Shown piece after piece: positions 23,285 to 35,290 of a DNA stretch of 64,000 nt. The position numbers and the translations under genes are program-made. The notes under the pieces are model-generated. The model ran no database searches, was not told the DNA's origin, and was given only the letters and a program-made list of their open reading frames with translations. The DNA is from Perkinsus olseni (lineage: Eukaryota > Perkinsozoa > Perkinsida > Perkinsidae). Each line of letters starts with the position of its first letter. Positions within the stretch are counted from its first letter, which is position 1. Location: NCBI GenBank assembly GCA_013115135.1, contig JABANP010000129.1, positions 57,635 through 121,634 of the forward strand, in the 5' to 3' direction.

Positions 23285-26200
23285 CTAGCGAGCCTGTTAA
23301 CCGCCCAGGTATGATCTGACGGACAGATCGCTCCATCTGCGCACCAAAGGCGCTCCGCTACAGCTGCTGCCGGTGGCCAAACCCTCGGTAGAAGGATACT
23401 CGAATCAACCTTATCACCTGTTACTTCAAGATGGAGGGTTCGAGTGAGGAAATTCCAACCCAGAATTTGACTGGCAGTGTTCTGGCTCTGTGATTCTGTT
23501 GACACAAAATCCACCTCCCTCACAGCTCTTATAGGATCCGCTCCAGCTGTATTCATGACAATCAGGCTATCTATCTATAGATACTGTAACACGTATGCCA
23601 AACTTGGGTGATAACACCATGGTTAGACTTCGTGGAAAAAGGACGTTTTACGCTCGACGTCCCGGAAAAGAACAGAAGCAAAAAAACCAACAACGAGAAA
23701 AAAGGAAAAGAATACAGGAAACTCGAGCTGACTCTCCGTCCCCCACGCTGTGTTCGAGTGAAAGCGTTATGTTCTCCTATCACTAGCGTTGAATTCCAGT
23801 CATGACGCCACGGTTACAACCCGTGAAGAATTGACAGGCTCTCCCCTGCACTGTGTCGTTCGACTGAAGCGCTAAAGCTCCTATCACTAATTAGGGTCCT
23901 AGTGATGACACCACGGTTGCAGTTCTTGACAAAGTCGACAACGTCCCTCGCCCAGTTCAAGGAATTTCAGCCTACCCCAAACGACTGCCTCCCCTCCCTT
24001 GATAACCCCTCCCCTATCGCCCTCGAACTTAACGTCATAGAACTTCGCCCAGTCACTGAAAAAACGCCGTGGAATCGGACAGTACCACAACTTTCCTACT
24101 TCCCATATCCAGTCCCTAAATCGGAAAGGACAAAATCCGTGCTGTAGACGAGGCTCTTGAATCTTCCGCTTGATGCGAGCTGCAACATAAGATACTCAAT
24201 TCCACCCGTGCGGGTTGGGAGGACAGGATAACACTTTCAGACCAGTACAGTCACTCGGAACAGTTTTCCCGCCATTTCACATCGCGCTGTTCCAATGCTC
24301 CCATCGTAATTTTTCTCCTTAGCGAGTTTGACGTCAGGGAAAATTACTAGAAAATATCAAAATTGAGAAAGAAAAAAATCAGTATTTTCTGGAGATTCCA
24401 GCGGGTCAAGTTACCATCAATGACAGAAACACGATCGAAGAAACAACGATGCAAATGCGTGAAACCTTGTAGCCAACCACCCCAGGAGAGACCCCATGAC
24501 ACGCGAAATGCCGCGCACGAAATGGCTGAGCTATTCCCATTGATGAATCCTGTCAGCGGTAGTCCCTCTTCATTCCGATAACAATTCCTACCACACCAAA
24601 CGTACCTTCAAAGTTTCCTCCATATTGTGATTGAGAATCTGCCAGGTATCCACCGGCGTGAGGACAGCGGCTCCCTCAAGCAGGAAGTCATCCCACATCA
24701 TGATCTCAGCATCTACCAACAGGATTTGGTGGAAATACGGTATCAGTATCGCCGCTCATTTCACTAAACTGAGACTACACACAACCGAGCGTATACCACA
24801 TTTCCACCGAAAATCAGCACAAACACCCCTCGAGCGCTATACCTCTCCCCGTACTACCTGTATGCCTCTTCACCCTCGCCACGACACTACGCAACCACGC
24901 ATTGATGAGGTCCGTCTTATTGTGGAATTTACTGATCAAAAACCAACGTCCAAGAACTCCCTTCTATCCGCAAGAAAAACCCCTATTTAGCCGCACGCAG
25001 GTCTTCTGGGCGGCGGGGGTGGATGACGTGTAAGGAATCTCCCCTCATCTCCGCTCCGTTGTCACTAAATTGCCCCGACGCCCATAGCGCAGCACACGTC
25101 ACGTTGCTGGTAGGGACGGAACTCTAACAACTGATCTAACACCCTTATCGAAGAATACACCAAGCCTGCCATTTCGGATTAGTGCAGGCCTCGCGAGACG
25201 TCGCGAAATGCTTTAACCCAACGAACGCACAAGAACGCGCAGAAGCCACAGCCAGGTTAGAAATCGGAAAAATACGGAGCAATAACTTCAACCAATTACG
25301 GAGCAAAGCGTATGCTCTCACTCAACGATAACTGGACGCAAAAGTGACATCCGTGGGATTCGAACCTGTGCACCTCATGCTCCATGGAATTATGCAAGCG
25401 CGAGCCACACCCCTTCGCCTAGTCGCTCACTATTCACAGCGACATGCGCTCATACACGGGTCGCGTTATCAGCAGTCCCGCCCACCCACCCGTATTTTCT
25501 CGTCCAATCCTCAAGAGCCTTCGTATCCCATGCCTTGCCCACAGCGCTACCACCGAGATGCAACACCTTCTTATCTGAACGGCACACTCGAGGGGAGCAG
25601 AGGGAGACCCTCATCAGCCAACAACGGCTTCCCCTCACTCCGACAGTGTGATGGGGTGAATGAAAATTAGGCCGGGGTAAATTGAATTTTTCCATTTTTC
25701 CCGTACGAAGGCCGGTAGTGATCACCTCAAGCCACCGCGATCTCCTCTCATGAAAGCTCAAAATTCTATTTTGATTTACTTAGATTAATCTCTATTTTGT
25801 GAATCCCCTCGCCGACGTTGGTGAAAGTGACAGCAAATGGATACCGCGCGACCGTGAGACAGACTGCCGTGCACTGCGACGGTGCAGAGCACTCGTGCGG
25901 AGGGATGGTAGGAGCAATAACTACTGCACTTATACCATTACGGAATCTTCTCTCATGAAAGCCCGAAATTCTTTCGTAATAATTTATTACAGAACATAAG
26001 GAAATGCATCGCAAACACTGATACAAATTCTGGCAGAATCCCACGGGTGTCATTTTTATTCGGCGCATTACGTTCACTCAAGAAAGCGGACGTTAAATAT
26101 TGCAAAGATACCACTTGCAGATCAACTCAGCCACAGCAATGACGTGCTGCCTGAGATGACCAGCTCACCTGGGCGTGATTCGGCGAACATGTCTGAAACC

Positions 26201-29163
26201 CTCATGACAACTCCGACCACCATGTCCCTGGTCATCCGACTGGTGGGGTCCATGTAGTAGGCAGCGTGGCCTTTGAGGAAGGGATATCTGAGAGATGCCG
26301 ATTGAGTGGTACTGAAGAGGTTGATCCGCGTTCAACACGGGGAGTGAAGATTCTCATCACGTTTTTTGCACCGCCAAATGGCCATCTCAATTATCAAACT
26401 TCGAAACCGTTTCAGACATTGACACTACATTCGAAACGATTTATTGATTCAGCCAAGAGTATCTACTGAAGAAACCAAGAAAGAAGGAGAAGCTACAAAA
26501 AAGGGAAAAAGGGAAAATACGGAGAGAAGGAAAAAAGAAAATAAAAATCTCTTTATTCTTCTTCTTCATCTTGGACGCGGCACGGCCATTCTATTCGACG
26601 CCAACACGATTCCTTTTGTAGCCGCCCTTCTGCGGTCCGTTACTTCCCAAAATAAAAATCATGATTCCATCTTCTAGCGACACCCTCACCCGCGTATCCA
26701 ACTCTGAGTGCGCCCAGGTACATCAATCTCAGGAATAACAACAATAGCGTACTGGTCAGCGTACTGAATAACCTCTGCGATATCCTCGGCGGAGTATCTG
26801 AGAGAAATATCTTTCTTTCCGTTTCTGTCAAGCATCGACCTTGTCACCTAAAAGGGCTCGGATTTCCCTTCTGCAGTCGAGGAAACTGCTTCACATTGGC
26901 CGAAAAACTAACGTCGTCCGTCAGGTGCCAATGGAGGACGTTCATCTGGTCAGCACAAGAAAAGTAACAATTCATTCAACTTTTTTTCTGAAAGGAGTGG
27001 TACGCAAAAATTATATAACAAATAATAAGAAAATTCATCATAATCCGGAAACAGCTCCATGTATGGCATACGAGAATCATCGTAACTCGGAGAAGGCTAG
27101 CAAGATGGCACTAAAGGGAGTTTCAAAACTTCGCGAACAACTTTGAAAGTCTTTACAACAGCCACGTCCATTCCTCACCATGTTAGTCATAATATCACAA
27201 CGTTTCACTTTCGTACAGTCGGTCGTTGAAAAATTCAAAGTTGTTTACGAAGTTTTGAAAATCCCTATACTGGAAAAGTATTGGGAGCACTGCCTTGCTC
27301 GACAGCGTCATCACCTGTGTCATGAAATATGATCGACCGATGAGTAGTAGCATCACCATGCCCCATCGTAACACTTCAAGTATGGATGATGAGAAGGTTC
27401 AAATGTTTGGAACAAGAAATGAAGAGGCATGCAAAAATGACCATCTAACTCACAGTAAAAAAGCTAGTGTAAAAATCCTCATCAAACTGACAGCGATGGG
27501 GCGAGAGGGAAAGAGTTTTCGGAACCATCGCGGGAATTTATTCACGCTCGGCTGAAAACCATGCCCGATGTTGCTGTGGGAAACTCATATCATCCGAAAG
27601 CCCTACAGATTTATCGTCTAATGACTCCGGTCTCGCTCCAATAATCAAACTTTGAATGGATGAGATCAGCTGCGGACAATTTTCCCACCAAACTGTGCTC
27701 ACAAGGAAGAAGAGTTCGCCTTAGCGACCACCGGCCATGATATCATGGCTCACCTTCACGGAGGCCATCAGTTTCAGAGTGTTAAGTATTAGGACATCGA
27801 GGCGTTAGACTTTCAAAATGGTCATACTTGAGAGTACACGAATAAATGTATCGAAATGTGAGAAGCGTCATGATCACAGTGATGATGATATGGTCACCAT
27901 CGACACTATCACGACACTATAATAGACACTATCGCTATTGATAGAAATAGTAAGTGACATACGAGACTACGAGAATCTATAAGCATCATAATCGCGGAGA
28001 AACATCAGTCCCAAAAATCCCTAAGTGTAATACCGTGACTCACCTTCACGGAGGCCATCAGCTTCAGAGTCTGTTTGATATCTTGCAAGGAAAGATACCT
28101 CTTGCCCGTATCAACGAGTAGCCCTCGATGCGGGAAGGAGGGGTAGTCGACTATCCTCAGACCTTCCGCAAATATCTGTCCTGCATTCTCGTGGTTGCGA
28201 TGTACTTGGCCCTGATCACCACGAATCATCACAAACAACCGCACTGCCGGTGTAAAAATTTTCAACCTCTTCCAGACTCGGTGCGAAAAATTACACAAAA
28301 ATGCTCCTCCCACTACACAAGCGTGCACTATACCATTGCACTAGGTGCTGTTGCAGAACACAGCATAAGTAGATCGGGCTCATAGTGAACGAGATAGAGC
28401 AGATAGAAAGTGGAGTTGTCGAGAGGATGGAGTGATGATACAAACAGCTCGATTGTGTTATGTAGACAGCGCACAAGCGCGAAGTTTCGGCGTTTACTTA
28501 GTCAGAATTTTATGAATCATCCATTCGAGTGACGCTCCCCGGGGTTCCGGTCGAGGGCATCCGAAAACGTTTACGACATCGGAAAAACCCCACTTTTGGA
28601 CGGGCATGCTCGTGTTCTGGACACCCCGTGGCTGCCGTTCAACGCGACGGTGAGTCCAATGAATTCAGGGAAAAACTTTATACGATTTTTTATCCAATAA
28701 AGAGGATGTAAATTATTTTTTCCAAAAAAGTTTTTGGTATGACAATGACCACTACAATACGAAACACACGCTCTCAGTCGTTCAGCTTCGAAATTTTACC
28801 CGGAAAACCAGATTTTCCCGCGCGCCCAGAAATATCAGAACAGAGGCCCCGACCTACCAAGGTCCCGTAAGCATACACTAGCCCAGCTCTGTCTTGGAAT
28901 CTGATGAGGCAGGTTACGTTCCGACACAACACTTCGTAGCTTCCCGGGAAAGTCCCTTCGGACGGGAAAAGCATCATCGCAGGTAATAGTGGGGAGCGGC
29001 ATCCCCTCTGAAATAAAAAATGAACTTTCTCATACCACAAATCGCCCAACTTACCATCACCGCCGATGAAGGTTTCCATCAACAAAGACGTATACTCCGC
29101 ATCCTTGCAAATCGTTCTTTGCGCTCCCACCAAGGGCACTGAAAGAGACAACATCGTCGCCAT
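23285..29163 (-). CDS. GH20-like protein with lost active site (copy 2)
   Basis: Exon order and splice positions mirror copy 1: GSYEVLCRNVTC (~28.9 kb), DYPSFPHRGLLVDTGKRYLS (~28.1), MNVLHWHLTDDVSFS (~26.93), IVVIPEIDVPGRTQSWIRG (~26.72), FLKGHAAYYMDPTSRM (~26.25), HLGGSAVGKAWD (25543-25560 encodes HLGGSA), FHNKTDLINAWL (~24.93), MMWDDFLLEGAAVLTPVDTW (~24.68) and SILLPRVWPPAAAVAERLWC (~23.37). Three features essential in family 20 are altered: the catalytic D-E of HLGGDE is S-A, the His of DxPGHT is Arg, and the GGEACxWGE loop is not found before the VWP exon. Yet splice sites and the rest of the frame stay intact, which fits a pseudoenzyme or a young pseudogene. The 5' start (ATG at 29163) and 3' end are uncertain. 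The gene holds a dispersed repeat, a tRNA-like B-box and a partial exon duplication in its introns. Confidence 0.75.
25356..25440 (-). other. tRNA-like sequence in a GH20-like intron
   Basis: On the minus strand a perfect B-box (GGTTCGAATCC, 25356-25366 on plus as GGATTCGAACC) follows an A-box-like TAGGCGAAGGGG about 55 nt upstream. The arms do not fold into a full cloverleaf, so it is a relic or a SINE head rather than a working tRNA. It is in sense orientation with the host gene. Confidence 0.45.
27749..27780 (-). repeat. partial duplicate of a GH20-like exon end with its splice donor
   Basis: 32 nt (CTCACCTTCACGGAGGCCAT on plus, continuing to 27780) repeat 28039-28070 with one mismatch. 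The 28.05-kb copy is the end of the exon encoding TLKLMASVK plus its GTGAG donor. The duplicate sits in the following intron and retains both the coding end and the donor, so it could act as a decoy or alternative splice site. Confidence 0.8.
28337..28469. repeat. dispersed repeat, copy B
   Basis: Same-orientation copy of the repeat at 8260-8408, with a 16-bp gap relative to copy A. It lies in the 5' part of the second GH20 gene, between the GSYEVLC and DYPSFPHRG exons. Confidence 0.8.
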
Positions 29164-29839
29164 CTGTAGTGATACTCTGTCCCGTCGCCGCTGTTGAGTT
29201 TATTCCGCCGATTGAGCTTCGCTCCGCTCACAGCGTACCGCGTTATGAAGCACCAGAACCAAGTCTCCAGTGTTCCACACTAGAGTCAGACCCGTGGTTT
29301 GAAAGGGCACAATTTTCGTGTTTTACACTCTACGCATTGAGGGTGAAATTCCCCTGTAATTTTCATATCGCTGATCCTGTCTTGCTCGGATAAGACGCTA
29401 CGCTGAAGGTAGGGTAAATCCTTGATGATACGAAGACAATAGGTCGATGATTGGGTTCCAGACGGCGGCGACCCGAGCCTTGTGTTCTCAATCAACCAGT
29501 CTACTAAGACATCCACAGATTCCGAAGTCCTCGTGTTGAGCATAATCCCATGATCCTATCTTGCTCCGATAAGAAGCTACGTTGAAGGTAAGTGGCAAAT
29601 GACAAGGAAGACAGCAGATAAAACCCATCTTCGGGTGTTGTGTTGTTCTCAATCAGTCGGTCTCTCACAGCTACACGTTCAGCGAAAAATTCTCCCCGGA
29701 TATTCACCAGACAGGACCAGTTCCTTCGATTCCACCAGATGAGAAAATTTCTCATAATTCCGAAAAAAATTGTTCGACCACACAAAAAATCTTCATTTTC
29801 CACCCTCAAAATTTTTTTGAGCAATTCGCGGCGGTTATC

Positions 29840-30262
29840 GTACAAGTGACTCACGCTGAAACTGAGGCACTTCATCCCTCATCTCTATGATTCTAGGAGC
29901 CGGCCATATCTTCAACCTCGGCTGAGGCGGCAGACCATCACAAGACCTGACCGAAAAGATTCCAAAGTCGCATCCCGACCTCTCCCATAGAGGTCGAGAG
30001 TGTACAAAGATTCGACGACTGATGTCACTAGTTGATTCCATCTACGGAGGACTCTTCCCTCAAATTTCTGAAGGATAAAATCTATCGATTTTGCGTACCA
30101 CCCGATGACGAACTCAACCAACGACAAATTTTTCCCCTCAGCTGAACGCCCGAATTGATCCCGAGTGAGCTCAGCTGGACGAAACTGTGGAACATTGCAG
30201 CCTCCCACCCACCCGGTGCCAACTCCTAATGCAGAAGACAGGGTCGCTACCTGAGCAGACAA
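29840..30262 (-). CDS. exons of an unrecognised protein
   Basis: The main frame reads FRPAELTRDQFGRSAEGKNL, SLVEFVIGWYAKSIDFILQK and WNQLVTSVVESLYTLDLYGR. After a GTCTTG...CCTCAG intron-like stretch near 29930, PRLKIWPAPRIIEMRDEVPQ follows, with a GTGAGT donor after it. Composition is protein-like and the strand matches its neighbours, but no domain is recognised and the start is unknown. Confidence 0.4.
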
Positions 30263-30269
30263 GGGAAGC

Positions 30270-31400
30270 TATTCAAGATGTTGATGAGGGACTTACTAAG
30301 ATGAGCCAGTCAGTGTAGGGAGGACCGGCCAGGCGCAGCATTTGAGGAGGGAAAGATACTAAAATCTGATGGTGACGATATTACTAGGAATCTGGCCCTG
30401 AGAGCTTCCCATTAGTATGGTAGAAGCTCAGCCCCAAGTTCTAGTGCAGAGAGGGCACACGACGGACTCACAGGAATGTTGCGTGGGAAGTCTGTACACA
30501 GTTTAGCGGTTATGGGAGGAAGCATGGTGATATACAAGATTCGTATTACAGAGGTTATTAGTCGCGTAGCTGCATGCGATTTGATCTCGGACATATTACA
30601 GAGAGATATCGCATACCACTCCTTTGGGAAATCCTGGCAAGAGGGGCAACGCGGCAATCACTTCTAGCCCTTAGTTCCACTCGACAACGAGCTTGAGAAG
30701 CTCCCGCCGATTCTCCAGAGGATGATCTTGTGCATGCGTGCAAGGGCGTGCTGCGAGTTGTCCCCTGTTGCAACTAATGTGCGGCGCTGAGAAGAAGAAC
30801 TCGTAGAAGCCGAGCTACGCTGGACTGCTAACGAAGGGCGTATACTACTGAGATGGTAGAAGTTAATCCTTGTAGCCACTTAAGAAAATTGAGAAAAAGC
30901 AAGATTGCAAGATGAGCTTCGATACTCTTTCCACCATGATTAAAATTACTGATGCCAAAGAACGTAAAGACGAAAGAAACTCGTTATTCTTTCATGCAGT
31001 TATTTCTGTAATGTGCGGATCGATGGTTTCTGACGAAGGCTTTCCACAGCCGCTGCCATCTCCCGCTGCTGCGCTTCGACATCATCGAGGGCTGTAGAAT
31101 AGAACTCGGCCTGTTCTTCGTAGCTCTAAGCATGCAGAAGGCAGAGAAAAAGATACTACACGTCGACTTTTCATGAGAAGTGCATGCTCGAGGTCAAGAT
31201 ACGCCGAACAAAGCTGACGTCCGCCCTGATGTAATAACAGAGCACGCAAATTTATGCTGCTTCCCTTCCTGTGCACGCGTGCACATCCGATTCCGCCCTA
31301 GAGAGCGAGCTTAGAAAAAGAGACTTTGCACTCGTTGCCGTCTGCCGCTCATTGTGCGACGGTCCCTGATTGTACACGCGTGCACGTCTGATTCCTCCCG
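30270..31400. other. largely non-coding stretch with palindromic TGCAYGCRTGCA motifs
   Basis: No convincing exon is seen on either strand. Three near-palindromes lie here: TGCATGCGTGCA at 30731-30742, the perfect GTGCACGCGTGCAC at 31271-31284, and GTACACGCGTGCAC at 31372-31385. The last two share flanks (ATTG/TTCC before, CCGATTCC/CTGATTCC after), so they belong to a ~100-bp-spaced duplicated unit. Confidence 0.6.
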
Positions 31401-31407
31401 AAAAACC

Positions 31408-31896
31408 TCAGAAAAATTCTCTTCTACTTCGCAGGTGTCTACGAAATTCCGGTGGGTACATTTCTGCTAATACTACGCTACACTGCCTTCGGGAGGTCCT
31501 GATGAAATGAGAGGACGCTACGAGATGAGATCTCATCCCGTGCCAGCGATGAGCGGCAGGAGAGAAGCAACACTCCTCTGGGTGCCCCCTCCTCACCCGC
31601 ATGTCCCGAAGGCCCTTCGCCACAGCCATCACCTCAGTCCCCCAACGCTCGCCCTTGCTCACACATATCGTACAGCCTTTCAATCTGCCACCACGACCAG
31701 TGCCACATCTACACCAAGACTCACGTAGTACAGCGTCTATTTCCTCCGATGATACGCCCATCGTAGCTTCGAGCTCGGCCTGCTTCTCCAGAAGCAAGTC
31801 CAGTGCAGCGCAGGTCGCTGCCACTTCCTCCTCACCCTGAGACCACTCGCTCACGTCCATCCGATGAGATGTTGTTGCGTCTCCGTTGTTGCTCAT
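31408..31896 (-). CDS. unrecognised cysteine-containing protein
   Basis: The frame starts at ATG 31896 (MSNNGDATTSHRMDVSEWSQ) and contains an acidic helix (EEEVAATCAALDLLLEKQAE) and a basic Cys-rich part (ESWCRCGTGRGGRLKGCTIC). A GTGAGG donor follows LRDMR, and a TTTCATCAG acceptor precedes an exon reading SVVLAEMYPPEFRRHLR. The DNA over the start codon and 5' flank (31871-31933) recurs at 54680-54743, suggesting a small gene family or a mobile promoter-plus-start fragment. No known family. Confidence 0.45.
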   Translation of the reverse strand: MSNNGDATTSHRMDVSEWSQGEEEVAATCAALDLLLEKQAELEATMGVSSEEIDAVLRESWCRCGTGRGGRLKGCTICVSKGERWGTEVMAVAKGLRDMRVRRGHPEECCFSPAAHRWHGMRSHLVASSHFIRTSRRQCSVVLAEMYPPEFRRHLRSRREFF

Positions 31897-31933
31897 AGTC
31901 AACGCAAGGCGAGAAGGAGTATAAAGTCTTCTA
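31871..31933 (-). repeat. duplicated 5' flank and start codon, copy A
   Basis: About 63 bp spanning the start codon match 54680-54743 at roughly 80% identity, including CTCATAGTCAAYGCAAGG and GAAGGAG. A TGCACGCATGCA palindrome lies ~42 bp further upstream of transcription (31975-31986); the other copy has GCGCACGCGTGCG at the same distance (54787-54799). Confidence 0.7.
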
Positions 31934-31974
31934 CTTTGCGCTTCTAAGCTTAGTCTCTAGCGGGGAAGAAGCTC

Positions 31975-31986
31975 TGCACGCATGCA
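31975..31986. promoter_or_regulatory. palindromic TGCACGCATGCA motif upstream of a minus-strand gene
   Basis: A near-perfect 12-bp palindrome sits about 80 bp upstream of ATG 31896. Related motifs recur at seven other places in the window. Equal spacing from the duplicated 5' flank in both copies suggests a promoter element, but this is inference. Confidence 0.35.
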
Positions 31987-32682
31987 CAAGACGATCAGCG
32001 CATAATGAGTAACACATGTCGAACAAGCATACACAACAGAATTGAACTGTGCGGTCATTACTAGCTTTCAACAGACGCCCCGTCATTAATTTCAACTCCC
32101 TCGACTTTATCAGCTCCCTCTCACTAAGCATACCCCAGTCTACTGGTGTCGAGATTCTCAAGTAAAAATACTTTGAATATTTTACCTCTCTACGCATACT
32201 GAGTTCAGAAAAACTTAAAATGAAAAACCACAGTAAGAACCGCATGAAAAAAACTACAAGGTTAATAAATTGTTTGCGAAAAAGGTTTACATTCCCGAGA
32301 ACGAAACGGGTCGCAAAGGACGACCATGATGATGTTACTACCGGTGGCCTCTTCGCTTCGAGGATGCTCACTTGGCGGCTCAGATCACACAACAACGTCG
32401 TGATGGGAATTCGCAACCTGAGCACTCTGAGTTGGCGTCAATTATCGCATCGCGTCCGGCGTCCGATGCAGCGCCCCGTCGAGGACGGTAATGAGCAAAT
32501 TTTGAAATGTATTCCAACTGATGGCAGCTCATCCCTCAGCAACTTCACGACCCGGATGAACTGGTTACTGCTAAGCTGTTCCTTGGATATGTTATATATA
32601 ATGACCCCCAGACTCAGCCGAAATTTGTTACAGGAATGCCGTAAGGCTGTCTATCTGCCAGTGAGCGTACGTACACTCTAGA

Positions 32683-32835
32683 AGCTATGGTAACACTGGT
32701 TGGACGCTGTGCGCTCAGTATCGATAAGGTTGGTATGAGTCCGAACGCAGCCATCTTGGCTCAATGCAATTTTTGGGTTCAGACGAAGTCTGACAGCCCA
32801 CAAACAAGCGGAGCTCCTGCCGTTCACAGCTGAAG
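32683..32835 (+). ncRNA. spliced-leader-like repeat, copy 2
   Basis: Positions 32745-32765 match the dinoflagellate/Perkinsus spliced leader at about 18 of 21 positions; AGCCATCTTGGCTCAA is an uninterrupted 16-nt match. Three bases downstream is AATTTTTGG (32768-32776), which fits the Sm-site consensus RAU4-6GR exactly. Flanks are shared with copy 1 at 20492-20655. The AAG|GT donor expected after the leader is absent (reads CAATGC), so this may be a degenerate gene copy. Confidence 0.55.
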
Positions 32836-32967
32836 GTCAAACCACCCTCACCCTCCTCCTCCTATACCATCTCCCAGGCGTCCAACCCCCAGGCCAGATT
32901 CCAACAGGCAAACCTGAGCGTCAGGGCATGCCACAAACTCAGCGACCGAGGCAACAACAGACGCTGC

Positions 32968-35290
32968 TCAGCCCCTCTTCCAGGGGCCCCGAAAGAAGTC
33001 CCGCTTGGGGGGGGCAGGCAGGCCCAGACCTTCCCCAGGTCCGCGCGCTTGATTGGCCAATGGCCCTAGCTTTCGGGGACTACGGCCCTGACCCGGACTT
33101 CTCACTTTTCTCTCCAGCATTTCCATCCGCTCAGTCGAAGCTTGCTGATGCCACAAAGCATCGCCGTCCTCTGAAGAGGATACGCAAGGAACCGAAGAGG
33201 ATATCCTCGTGAGAGGCATTCCAATAACACAATTGATACCACTCTTATCAGTATCACTACTGTAATGTATCACACCCGCCACTGACCACCGCCAAACTCA
33301 CCCTGAGCCAACCGCCTGTCGGGGCTCCCACCGTCCACTGCCGAGCCACGCATGCTCTGACAACACACGTGAAGACGTCCCCAATAGAACTGATCACCTG
33401 CAGCTGTTCAATCAGCTCCCCAACACGGACATCCTCATCTTGTTCGACCGACCGCGACTGAGGACGAGATGCCGAGTTTACGGTAGAGGTGCTCGATAGA
33501 AAATGGAGGTTCACCCGGGATACGTGGAATGGCGTTTTTCGCAAAGTCAAAGCCGCGATGTGAAATGTGGTTTCATATCGGGGATGAAAATCCAATGATA
33601 CGACGACGCTACGAGTGAAATTGATACGCCCTCCGATCACGAGCTCCAGTGAGGGCGATGGACTTCAGATCAGTCCACCACCCAGAGCGGCCTATCCATT
33701 GCACAGCGACACCTAGGTATCACAGAAAGCCTCGAAGCAAAGTAAATAAATTGCGGAGCGAGCGAAGCGAGCGGAGCATATACTGTCACTTCTGCGCTTT
33801 TTTTGTGCGTTCGTCCGTTCGTTCGTTCAAATTATTTCTCCACGACTATGCTGAATAAACTCATGGGACGCATACCAAGCGAAAGGTCTCGATTCATATA
33901 TTCTATAAAAAATACGAAAGCGCGCCCATCCCCGTTCTACCAACCAAAACCAGCGTGGACCGTTGTAGATGCACCCGAAAAAATACAGAAAAAAGCCCTG
34001 GCTGGGGTTCGAACCCGAGACTTCGTGCCGAGCTCCGCTTTTTTCGTTACGAAGGCCTAGTATCAATTTACGAATATCTTCTACAGTCCGGCCGGGAAGA
34101 ATTTCAAAACGGTGTTTGAAATTTTCACTGACCGGACTGTACGAAGATAACAATATAAACAACGGTGACCACCGTAGATGCACTGCGGCCAACTCTCACA
34201 GCAGGAGAACCACCTTCGCAAGGGAAAGGACCTCGACTGTTCTGAACTCTCACCGTAGCAGCAGACTGTGACAGACGTTGCTGGTACGCCTTCATCATGT
34301 GGCGCAGCTCATCAAGGTCTCTCTCGAGGCGATCTACACGGGCTTGTCGGCGGTCTTCGGGAATTCCATCTGATATAGGAGCTGTAAGACAGCGACAGGC
34401 AAAGATCCAACCACCTTCTGCTTCGTCCTCACAATCGCCCCAGGCCTCCCATGCTGCGGCTACTGGCATAACTTCCGTCCTGAAGGATGCCCCGGTGGCC
34501 AACACGCCCAGTCAGCACTGTCAAGCAGCAAAACCTCACACTCCCAAACCTCATAATGAGAAAGAAAACGCACTGTCGGTAAGAGTACTCACTCGGGCTC
34601 TTCCTCTCCGCCCGGGGGACCCTTGTCAGGCGGTATATACCTACGTCATAGCCAAGCACTGAGCGTCGGTATAGAATGATACTCATTTTATTCGATATTT
34701 TGGGCAGCGTGAAGCACACTCACTCATAGACGGTTTCCTGAACAGGGTCTGATCTGCCCACTCTCTCGAATAGCTCATGGAAGGGCGCATCCTCAACTCG
34801 CACGCTGATCGAGCCGTCTGAAAGCAGCAACACCATTCGATTCTCCTTTGAATGCACATCAACAGAACGCACGATACCCCGATTACTCACACTCGACCGG
34901 CACTGGAAGCTGTTCTGCTGCTGAGGCTGCCGAAGGCGTGTCCATCATCAAGGGAAAACCCACAAGTACAATCTGCCTGTCATGCCTGCTGCCGATCATG
35001 CAGTCTCCCGATAACAAAAGTATTAACCTATTCTCTCTCAACTCGCAATCACTTCTGCCGAGTTTTATGGCAGCCATCGTAACTTTTCAGAACTCAGAAT
35101 TTACGTAGCAACACGTCTGTGCCCACAGCAAGGACTCAGCAGGCGCGAGTCTAACAAATTCGAGAAGTGCAGAGGCTGCAACTATCAAATGGCTGCTGAG
35201 GCATTTGTCATCATCCATAACAACGGCATCACCGCGCAACTCCGGGAGAAAAAACCTTCCTCCCGGAAACCTGAAATTTGGTTCCAAAAC
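32968..35290 (-). CDS. multi-exon gene of unknown function with a coiled-coil segment
   Basis: Exons in order on the minus strand: ~35100-35270 (GDAVVMDDDKCLSSHLIVAA), ~34885-35070 (ENRLILLLSGDCMIGSRHDR, IVLVGFPLMMDTPSAASAAE), ~34720-34840 (NRMVLLLSDGSISVRVEDAP, FHELFERVGRSDPVQETVYE before GTGAGTG), ~34165-34400 (RVDRLERDLDELRHMMKAYQ, a coiled coil), ~33300-33480 (DEDVRVGELIEQLQVISSIG, ending before GTGAGTTTGG) and ~33110-33240 (MEMLERK before GTGAGAAG). Splice donors follow several blocks. No family is recognised. The intron between the last two thirds contains a tRNA-like B-box (34005-34016) and a 60-bp hairpin (34082-34141). Confidence 0.5.
34082..34141. repeat. 60-bp imperfect hairpin in an intron
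   Basis: TACAGTCCGG at 34082-34091 pairs with CCGGACTGTA at 34132-34141, and the inner GAATTTCAAA pairs with TTTGAAATTT. The shape resembles a tiny inverted-repeat element. It lies in the large intron after the coiled-coil exon. Confidence 0.85.
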
